DNA of 64,000 bases from Lutjanus erythropterus (taxonomy: Eukaryota; Chordata; Actinopteri; Lutjaniformes; Lutjanidae). The notes beneath the pieces were generated by a model, which made no database searches, had not been told where the DNA came from, and was given only the letters and a program-made list of their open reading frames with translations. Below are positions 55,806-64,000 of this stretch, piece after piece; the first letter of the stretch is position 1, and each line of letters opens with the position of its first letter. The position numbers and the translations under genes were made by a program. The DNA is taken from NCBI GenBank assembly GCA_020091685.1, contig CM034600.1, positions 37,925,536 to 37,989,535 of the forward strand, given 5' to 3'.

Positions 55806-57599
55806 GAGTATTGAAAATCTATACTCAGTTAGAAGTACTGTTATATAACTGAAATATTACTCAACTACAAGTAAACTTACTTGTGTTAAAAATACTTAAA
55901 TCAGAACTCTTTAATACAGTATATTTACTGCACTGAATTGTGAAATGACCATGAAATCTCAGGGATCAAGGAAACGTGAAATTGAAATATCGCTTCTTTG
56001 ATGCCACAGCTGCAGTGTCCTCTTTTGAAACTGCCATTCTGGTTGAAAACACCCGTTTTTATTCACCCGTTTCACGTTTATTACAGTTCAAATTAATGCC
56101 GACTGTTTGCCGAATGAGTAAGTTAATGTTTATAAGTTGTAAATAATCATTAATAATCTTGTAAAGGAAGCAGATGTTTATAACGATTAAATTGAACAAA
56201 ATATTAACAGAGTTTGGCAGACAGTGAGACAGAAAGTCACTGAACTCCAACTCCGAGTGTGTATTTTCACAGCAGTGAGCTTTTGTTATACAGTGGAGGA
56301 TGTTGTGCTCGTCTTGTGCTCCTGCAGTGTTCCTGCAACCTGCCTGAGCCTCCCAGAGGAGGAGGGGGCGGGGGGAAATAACTCACTTCAATCATAGACA
56401 GTATGTTAAATAGCTTGTAATCCTATTTAATTTTTTAAATAATATATCTTTCACCCTTAAGTAAAAGTACAGCATATCATTCTCAAAAACTACCATTCTG
56501 TTACTTTTAAACTGTTGATTTTAATTCATTGTCGATAGCAAGAATTAAAGCGGAAGGAGTTTCTGTTTCTCCAAATCTTCAGTCTAAATTACTCCCAGCT
56601 CCTGTTTTGTTCTGCTCAGTGTTCACGCTCACCTCTCCAAACCTGTACCTGCTGCAGCATATTTTTTCATCCATGTGTCTTGGTTTTCATCGGCCTGTTT
56701 GCGATCTAACAGCATCATTGGCTACAAAAATGCAGCTGAAAGTTTTGGATATTATTTCAAATTGTAGGCCTAATCTGTAGCAAATTATAATTTAGAAGTA
56801 ATGAAGTAGATTACATAGTGTAATATGTACTGAGGTAAGAGTAAAATTACACAAAATACACACAAAAAATATGAATAGTTGTAATTTGTTGCGTCCAACC
56901 CAGTCAAAGCACAAAGAATCTGCCTTTCCTGAAAATATAAATCTGTGAAAAACCCAGAAGGTAATTTAGTAACACATTCTGCCGTTCCCAAAGACTCGAC
57001 CAACCGTCTGGATGAAAGAAATATTCAGTTTGCTGCACAATAAAAACACACTTTCCATGCCTCATGTTTTTCCCCAACCTCCATGCTCAATTTGTGAACC
57101 AAAACAAAAATAAATATTAACAGTTATATTGGTATATATTTATGTTTCTTCATATTCAATATTTTCATACAAAATAATGCACTCCTTTAGTGTTTTACAA
57201 ACAGAGCAAGGACACATGTTATTTTTGGTGACATGGATTGAAAAAAACAGTCACAACCTTTTTTATTCTGCAGCAGATGGGATGATTTTTTTTTCATCCA
57301 GATGGTTATAAGAGTATTTGGGCATTGAGGAAATACTTGGGGGCAAACTGGGCCCTGCTGTTTCCCCTTATTTCCAGTAAAACAGACGAACCAGCTGTTA
57401 GCTCTTGCTTCATATTTAGTGTGCAAACGTGCAGCGGACACCTTCAGAACAGCAGTAAATCTTGTTAAACAACCCTCTGGGATCTACAAAGTTTTTTGGG
57501 TATGCATTTTTAGAGAATTAGCAATGTCTAACTTTGAATCTGATCCATTTCACAGATAAACCAAGTAATCCCTACCCCTAAAAAAACAAAAAAGATTCC
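55806..57599. other. AC-type repeat fragments and anonymous sequence
   Basis: 55,810-55,930 and 56,455-56,860 carry AC-type phrases (AACTACAAGTAAACTTACTT; TAGAAGTAATGAAGTAGATT). No gene is recognised. Confidence 0.45.
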
Positions 57600-57875
57600 C
57601 ATCAATACTTCAGTTTTTGTACAAATTAAACAAACAACTTAATTAATGAGCATTACAGAAGTGCTGCTAAGCAGATTTTGTTACCTTTGGAAAGAGCTAG
57701 GCTAGCTGTTTCCCTTTGTTTCCAGTCTTTATGCTAAGCTAAGCTAACGGTCTCCTGGCTGCAGCTGCATACAATCACACAGACATGAGAGTGGTATCGA
57801 TCTAAGCATCTAAATCTCAGCAGGAAAATGAATAAATGAACTTCCCAAAACGTCAAACTTTTCCCATAAAGTTAG
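57600..57875. mobile_element. MITE family F copy
   Basis: AGAGCTAGGCTAGCTGTTTC, CCAGTCTTTATGCTAAGCTA, ACATGAGAGTGGTATCGATC and CCCAAAACGTCAAACTTTTC are in the inverse order of the 55.2 kb copy. Confidence 0.75.
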
Positions 57876-58390
57876 CCTCCATCCTTTCATCGTTTCATGT
57901 GGCAGTTTTCTGGCAGCACAGCACTTATCAGAGAGTATTTGTCATGTACATTTTCCTGCGGTTTTACCGGTTAAACCTCAGGCTGATGGAGGAGTGAAGA
58001 GCAGGTATGAGTAATGACTATAATAGTGGCATGCGAAGGTCAGTTAACCCCTGTTGGTGTTACTGTGTTTAACATTTTGTCTGGGTTTTCTTCTTTAAGT
58101 TTTCAGTATAAGTGGACCCGATGCATGCCTCCAACACAAGTTAAACACGGACTCGCCGGCACGAGAGCAGCGAGTTGCCACAAATTAAACTCGATGAAGG
58201 CCTTGATCACCAGAAAATGTGCTGTCAAGAATTTCTTATTATGGAATGTTTTAATATTCTTTGTTCACCCAGGTAAGTAATAGTGTTCTCTATATAGATT
58301 CATTATATTTTCCTGCAGTCATAAAACATTACAGAAAAGTTGAAACATCACACAAATACACAGACATTTAACACAACAAGAGGGCATTCA

Positions 58391-58734
58391 CTACATGTAT
58401 TTCTTTTTTAAATACCAGTAGGCAAAGTAGCCCATCCCTCCCAGCGAGCCCATGAGAAAAGAGGCCCCGAAGAAGGACGGCGGCTTCTTTTTTACCATCC
58501 GGAAGGCGTTGGGTAGGACCGCCGACAGGAGGGTCGTGTGGATGTCGCCCAAGACCTTGCGGAAAGCGTAGCGTTTTTGCACACGCACAAAAAAGGACTG
58601 CAGGTTGGGTCGGCTGCCGTCCTCCCAGTATTTCTTAGAAAGTCCCAAGAACTTGAGCCTGTGCAACAAGGCTCCGAGGCAGACGTCAGCTAGCGTAAAT
58701 TCAGGTCCACATAGCCACAACTCACACTTCTGAC
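58391..58734 (-). CDS. gdap1l1: gdap1l1 last coding exon
   Basis: Acceptor CTCGCAG at 58,735, only 98 bp from the previous exon. Encodes GQKCELWLCG to LKKKYM and TAG. The frame open upstream of the acceptor is intron. Confidence 0.95.
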
Positions 58735-61700
58735 CTGCGAGGGGATGAAACATTTCATGAAAACACTGTTGGAAAAGTCTGGGATGTGTTTTGGTGCCGT
58801 TACGACAGATGATAACTGTTGTTTGCACGTACCTTGATACTCTAGTTTTCTTTTTTCCAGTTCAGCCTCCACTTGATCTAGAACCATGGCTAACTCCCCC
58901 AGAATTTTCTTCAGGTAGTTCACATTGTCGTGGTCCAAGATTTTTGCCTGTAAAAAGAGACAAAAAAAAAATATTTAAGTCCCAAGAAGCAAAACAACAA
59001 CAACATCCAAACAGTTTCAGGGGAGGCTCAGTGAATGTGGAAGTGAACATTACTGTAGTAGCGTCCTCTGGATGTCAAAAAGCGACTAAGGAGCTGCAGG
59101 CACCGTAACTTCAGTTTTGCATGATCTAAAAGATTTGGGACAGCTCAGGGTCTGATTTTAATATCATTTGAATAATAGTCTTTCATAAAAACTGACCTTA
59201 TGATATGACTCTGAGGAGAAGTAGGTGGTTTTTCATGGAACTGAAAATTGTTTGTGTTTTTTTTTTTTTCTGGCTTTTGCTTAACAGGTCAGAGCTGGAT
59301 TTCTCCACAGCAGAGTTACAGTATATCCTTGCTCAGTCCAATCCAGCGGAAATCCCCGTGAGAGGAATTTAGATTTCATATCCGCTGATTTTTCGACAAA
59401 ATCTTTCTGTGGTCTGGTATAATCTCCTCAGTCTGTAAAACTGGCTGATCCTTTTTAAGTGGAGTGGGATGTGCACTGGTGTGGAATTTCTATCTGTTTC
59501 TTTACAGAATAATGTAGCTGACAGAAGCCCATCGTTTATGTCAAGAAAATATTTTTTCTATTTGCTAAACTCACAATGAAACAGAAGATTGTTTTCATTT
59601 ATTTCATGGCTTTGTTGAATACTTGATTCTGATTGGTCAATTACAGCATTCTAAGGTCTGTTATTTCTGTATAACAGACAGTTGCTATGGTGAACAGTCC
59701 ATTGCTATGAACACAGTCCTGATCATAGACTCTGGAGGAACTATGAATTCATAGCTAAATCACTGAATATTTTGCGTCAATTAAATGTTTACCATATTTT
59801 TTTAAACGTGTAATAGACAGGAAAATGAACAGTGAGCAGGTCATTATTGTGAAGTTAACCCCTTCAGGCTCACTGTACATTATCCCTTACTTTATGAAAT
59901 CAATGAGCTCCATTGGATCATCTTGAAAGATGCAGAACATGTCATCCATAAATCTTCTTGATAAACACAGAACATATCAGACCTCAGTGCAGTGAAGTGA
60001 TTTTGTCCCCATGTCAGATTAAAAATGTTGACAACAGCTGATGTGTTACAGCCAATCACTGCTGACTGTATGAGGCTGCACTTGGGCAGAAGCTAAATAC
60101 TAATGTTAGCATGCTAAATATGCTTCCAGTGATGCTGATGTTTAGCAGGTAATGTTTTACAACAGGCCCAGTGCCAATATGCCTCATAAGTACAGGACCA
60201 TCACAGACGTTAATGAATAAAGTAGTTTAGTGTACTAGTGTTTACTGCTTTTATTTGGAGGACACCATCACGCCACCATAAGACCACTACACAGTGCTGG
60301 TTAACATGTTTTGTTTTGGTTTGTTTTTTTAATTTGTGCAGTTCCACTGTCAATGTTGTTTTCAGTTCACAATCTTATCCAGTGTAGAACTTTAATCGGG
60401 CCTGGAAAGTTGAGCCCCAAAAGACCCAACCCGAGAAAATCCTGTCCAAACTCAACCCAAACCCGTTTCTCATTTGCATATTTTAGCCCAAACCCGATTA
60501 CAGCCCGACATTTTTCTGAACAAGTTTCGTTCTATGTACCAAACAGTAGAAGTTTGCAGTGACAGGGACAATACATGAGGGGAATTCTAACTGGCAACAA
60601 CATAACTGGGGAGAAAAATGAAAAAAAAAGAAATGTTAACGTTGCTATTTTCCAACCCAGCCCCTTTTTTTCACACTTTTTGAGTTTAATCAACTAACAG
60701 GGACAACAATTTTTGAAACTGGACGGCTGCAGCAGGTCAGCCGTGAAACAGGCTGCAGTGTAATATTTGGGTGCAACTTTTCCTTTTTGTTAACCAGAAA
60801 CAGCTTTAGATTATTTTTTTTTTAGATTTATAGTTTAGCTTCTGCCGGCTGCAGCATTCTCACTCAATACTGGACCAGTTTCCAAGACTGTTACCTCTAT
60901 TAGTCCTATCAAACATGAAAATAGGGTCCAGCTTGAAAAAAACTGAAGTTACCCTTTAAGCAAAGTCTGAAGACATTTAGAAAGCGAGCAGAAAGAGTTC
61001 AAAAAGCCAGAGAGCCTTCGAACTTTCACAGAGAGACAGTCCTCCTCTGAGACCTCTCATGGACATGACATGAGCGGATTTCTGCACAAGGGTCACCGCT
61101 TTAGTTCGTTTATTTTCTAATTAGCACTAAACACAAAGTACAGCTCAGGCTGATGGGAATGTCATTCGTCTGGCAGGTATTTGGTCATAAACTTGAGTGC
61201 TGGACAAATTAATGCCGGTGTACAGTGGTGCCAGTATTGGATGGCACTCAGTGGAAAATTACAGGATCATCAAGTCATCCTGAAGGGAACATGGTTCTCC
61301 AACCAGTCCTCATCCCAGGTCATCAAATACAGACACTATTGTCACGTTCCTCTGTGTTTCATACAAATGCACAAGGTTCCCTTTAATGTCTCTCTGGTTT
61401 AGGCACCAAAAATGCTTGATTAGGTTTAGGAAAAGATCAGGCTTTGGGTTAAAATAAGTATTTTACATGATGTGCTGTAACTTGACATTTAGGATAACAG
61501 ATTCACGTGGTTGGATACAAACTTGGACGGGTTTAGACTGAAGTTGAAAGTCTGGTGCGTCTCACACAAACACCAAAGCAGTGTTTCCCAGCTCTGGTCT
61601 GAGGGGGACGCTGCCCTGCATGTCGTAAATGTTTCTCTGCTCCAACACACCTGATTGAAATGAGCAGGTCGTCATCAGGCTTCTACAGAGGCTTCATGAT

Positions 61701-64000
61701 GAGACGATCATTTGAATCAGGAAACTTCAAACACATGCAGGGAAGAACGCCGGTCCGAGGGAAACACTGCTACACTGTGCTGAAGGTTAGCTGGTGCTTG
61801 TCTGTATGAGATGATCTGGGAATAAGAACAGGCTGGACTGACTGCACCAAATTTCATGGAAATACACTCAAAACTATGAATATTAATTTAGTCGAGGGCA
61901 TCACCAAATTATGGTTCATCCTCTGGGAACAATGTCTGTCACAATTTTGTCTGAATCCTTCAAACAGTTGTTGAGATATTTAGGCTCGTTCCTGATGAAC
62001 TGCACCTCGCACGGAGAGGAGACGAAATGACATCAGCCCACGTGTGCATGACATCAGAGCAAGTCGGGATCAAGTCGGACACAAACTTGACCGGCATGCA
62101 TTGTGCGGCGATCGCCGGTGATCGATTCTGCACAGGACTGGCTCATCTCGAACGCACCTTTTCTCAGTCTGGACCAAAGTGACGGACCGACTAATGAACC
62201 AGTCAACACGCTGCCATTCCTAAAAGCACGTCGCTACTGTGGCTAAACAAACATGCTGACAGGACACACACTCATCACAGTCTCATCAGTTCCAAACCTC
62301 ATACTTTTTTAACACTGGTGAAAACAGCTGTAACTGTCTGATTTGTGTTTTTTACAGTTTACAGCATGTTTTTTCTCTCACATTTTTCCATGCTCTACTA
62401 TCAGCAGAAACTAAAATGGTCAGATTTGTCTGTGTAACAGAATCCTCCCACGTGGATATTTTCTCCAGGGAACATGAAGTGTATTTAGGTCAAAGTTACA
62501 GTGTGACAGGAGCTGCATGCTGCAGAGTTGTGTAATGAGAGGAAAGTGCTGAAAGCTGCTCATGATGACATTTCCCTCAGACTTGGAAATCCACTTATCT
62601 GGTCCAAGACAATTTGGAAAATTAAATAATGTCTGTCAGAGTGATAAACCCCCGTAAAGACAAGTTTGACTGTCTGTCATAAAATACTAAGGAGGTAAAT
62701 AAGCCAACAGAGCTGTCAGAGTAAAATCTCCATTATATTTCTCTCCTCCTACATAACTACATACAGTTCATAGGTGCATATTGATGATATTTAAGACCAG
62801 ATTTAGGTTTAAAGTAATGGACTGTTTAATGCCCTTAATGTAAAATGTAAAGCATGGTTTTATAATATTGTTTATATTGACAGAGTTTTTACCACTTAAA
62901 ACCTGTTAAACTGTGAAACTAATTCATAAAAAATATTATTACAGTCAGTTATTATTTCATCCATTAATTAATCCCCTGAAAAATACTTTGATTCTGTCAT
63001 CATTAAGGTGTAAATTAATGTGATTTTAAGGAAAAAATTAAGGGATTTAGTTTCATTGAGGTCGTCTCTCCCTTACAGACAACACTACAATATAAGTGAT
63101 GATTAAATCACATCACACATGTAAACTCACCATGAGCTTCTTCTGCTTGGACAGGTACGGCTCCACCAGCTGAGGCTCCTCATGGTCCAACTTCATCAGC
63201 TCTGTCGCAGCGTTGGCCAGGTGCCCTGAACACACACACACACACACACACACAAAGGACATACATAGTGTCTTGATTTACTGTTGAGTTAAAAAAAAAA
63301 AAAAAAAAAAAAAAAGAATTGATATTCAGTGAAATCTGAAAAATGTAGTAAAATTCCTTCATTTTTAAAACTATTAAAATCACATAATTGAGCCTCAGTG
63401 TTGCACTGAGTGATATGTTACTTCATTATAATGAACACACACCATCCTGCTGCCTTAAATACTCACTGGAGGAAACAAATTTGTATTAATCCGCTACTGA
63501 AAATAGTCCCCAACAAATGCACAAGTTTCTCCTGTTGAAGTAAAGTGTGTAAAAACTACAGTGCCCAGGAAATTATTTGGCCTTAAAGGGATAGTTTGGC
63601 TTATTTTAAGTGCTGTATTTATAATACTTTCACAGCTTTATTTTGCTGTCAGACAGCCTTTTCTGACATTAAACCGCCGTTATATAAGCCAAATATTGCT
63701 CTCAAAGCAGCAGTAGAACAGCATTTCCTGTGTTCTGTGAGGTAAAATGACTGTTTTGAGCAAACTATCCCTTTAAGTTTCTGTATTAAAATACTTTTGA
63801 TTGACGAAACTAGGATAAAATTTTGTTCATTTCCCTCAAATAAAGGATTAAGCATTACATTGTCACTCCTGAAACATGACGTGAACATTCTACAGATGTT
63901 CTTCAAAACATTGAAATTCATAGAAAAACATGATGGAATCAGAACTAATAAAATATTTGAGTGTGAATTGTATCTGCAGTCTGAAACATTATCATAACGT
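58391..64000 (-). CDS. gdap1l1: ganglioside-induced differentiation-associated protein 1-like 1 (3' half)
   Basis: GDAP1L1 is a vertebrate paralogue of the mitochondrial fission protein GDAP1 with a GST-like fold; it is reported as brain-enriched and largely cytosolic. Three exons are in the window on the minus strand: 63,225..63,131, 58,947..58,833 and 58,734..58,391 (TAG), giving 183 residues of about 367. The 5' exons (GST N-terminal domain) lie beyond the right edge. Visible: HLANAATELMKLDHEEPQLV (the GDAP1-specific loop region), KILDHDNVNYLKKILGELAM, the GST C-terminal helix QKCELWLCGPEFTLADVCLG, then FRKVLGDIHTTLLSAVLPNA and a C-terminal hydrophobic anchor (GASFLMGSLGGMGYFAYWYL) ending KKKYM. 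Near identity to the human tail that I remember makes the paralogue choice (GDAP1L1 over GDAP1) firm, and the place next to fitm2 agrees. Confidence 0.95.
58833..58947 (-). CDS. gdap1l1: gdap1l1 penultimate exon
   Basis: Acceptor TTTTTACAG, donor GTACGT, phase 1 out. Encodes AKILDHDNVNYLKKILGELA then MVLDQVEAELEKRKLEYQ. Confidence 0.93.
59620..59765. repeat. interspersed repeat in gdap1l1 intron
   Basis: TACTTGATTCTGATTGGTCA, GGTCTGTTATTTCTGTATAA and CAGTCCATTGCTATGAACAC match, inverted, the element nested at 29,260-29,410. Confidence 0.6.
59766..61394. other. gdap1l1 intron, anonymous
   Basis: 60,090-60,160 has the TTAGCATGCTAAATATGC ... GTTTAGCAGGTAATG repeat seen near 7.7 kb. Nothing else is identified. 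Confidence 0.5.
61395..61500. repeat. interspersed repeat family J fragment
   Basis: GGTTTAGGCACCAAAAATGC, TTAGGTTTAGGAAAAGATCA and TTTGGGTTAAAATAAG parallel 33,085-33,160. Confidence 0.55.
61579..61769. mobile_element. short palindromic MITE, CAGTGTTTCCC termini
   Basis: Ends CAGTGTTTCCCAGC / GAGGGAAACACTG are inverted, as are the arms (GCATGTCGTAAATGTTTCTC against AAACTTCAAACACATGCAGG; CATTTGAATCAGG centre). Typical hAT-like fish MITE; no 8-bp duplication could be matched. Confidence 0.75.
61770..63130. other. gdap1l1 intron, anonymous
   Basis: No repeat family or regulatory pattern stood out. Confidence 0.5.
63131..63225 (-). CDS. gdap1l1: gdap1l1 internal exon
   Basis: Acceptor GTTCAG (within an (AC)n tract), donor GTGAGT. 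Encodes 31 residues from HLANAATELM to LSKQKKLM, ending in phase 0; the first two bases complete a codon of the previous exon. Confidence 0.92.
63231..63254. repeat. gdap1l1: (AC)n microsatellite at a splice acceptor
   Basis: Twelve AC units begin six bases from the gdap1l1 exon on its acceptor side, so on the transcribed strand a GU run sits where a polypyrimidine tract would be expected. Confidence 0.95.
63291..63315. repeat. poly-A run (25 bp)
   Basis: Homopolymer; on the minus strand this is poly-T about 65 bp upstream of the gdap1l1 acceptor. Confidence 0.95.
63583..63776. mobile_element. MITE family C
   Basis: TTAAAGGGATAGTTTGGC and inverted GAGCAAACTATCCCTTTAA, TTAA at both edges, 194 bp. 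The interior (GCTGTCAGACAGCCTTTTCT, TATATAAGCCAAATATTGCT) matches the arms of the fitm2 intron palindrome. Confidence 0.85.

Noticed and set aside
58014-58280. 88-codon plus-strand frame ending at a donor-like GTAAGT
   Set aside because: Opposite strand to gdap1l1 3' region; no recognisable protein and no partner exon.
61579-61769. MicroRNA-like hairpin
   Set aside because: The palindrome has standard hAT-like MITE ends (CAGTGTTTCCC) and is explained as a transposon.

Overview
This is a 64 kb piece of a ray-finned fish chromosome, most likely from a spiny-rayed (percomorph) teleost. Genes are sparse, small and intron-split. Vertebrate orthologues are recognisable by protein sequence, and the space between them is packed with short non-autonomous DNA transposons (MITEs), microsatellites and decayed retroelements of kinds I recognise from percomorph genomes. 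There is no bacterial gene organisation, no CRISPR array and no intact transposase or reverse transcriptase frame. Some conceptual frames in this window begin at GTG or TTG, which is not meaningful here; I used ATG only.

Four conserved genes are present, in the order hnf4a (minus, left edge, partial), r3hdml (minus, 30.8-35.3 kb, complete), fitm2 (plus, 47.6-50.3 kb, complete) and gdap1l1 (minus, 58.4 kb to beyond the right edge, 3' half). From memory this is the same order and relative orientation as human chromosome 20q13 (GDAP1L1-FITM2-R3HDML-HNF4A), so the window is an ancient syntenic block. The genes do unrelated jobs: a liver/gut/pancreas nuclear receptor, a secreted CAP-domain protein, an ER lipid-droplet enzyme and a GST-like neuronal protein. 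They are not a pathway.

Layout: 1-473 is hnf4a intron; 474-561 is the coding part of its P1 first exon, with an HNF1-like site at 873-885. The 30 kb between this exon and r3hdml has no other gene that I recognise. It does hold, at 15,588-15,627 on the minus strand, an ATG-initiated 13-codon leader ending in a good splice donor in exactly the phase needed to join hnf4a exon 2. I propose it as the fish counterpart of the distal P2 (MODY-linked) first exon of HNF4A. If so, 562-15,587 is hnf4a intron. Several non-repetitive islands between and beyond the two promoters carry FOXA-, GATA-, HNF1-, ONECUT- and HNF4-like words and are candidate enhancers.

The 12 kb between r3hdml and fitm2 and the 8 kb between fitm2 and gdap1l1 are repeats and anonymous sequence. 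Repeats include at least nine copies of one TTAA-flanked MITE (family A), an hAT MITE with a perfect 8-bp target duplication, a MITE with an internal minisatellite, a roughly 650-bp palindrome in the fitm2 intron, nested MITEs, a decayed LINE fragment and one solo LTR fossil. Family letters (A, B, C, D, E, F, H, J and the AC-type) are my own labels within this window.
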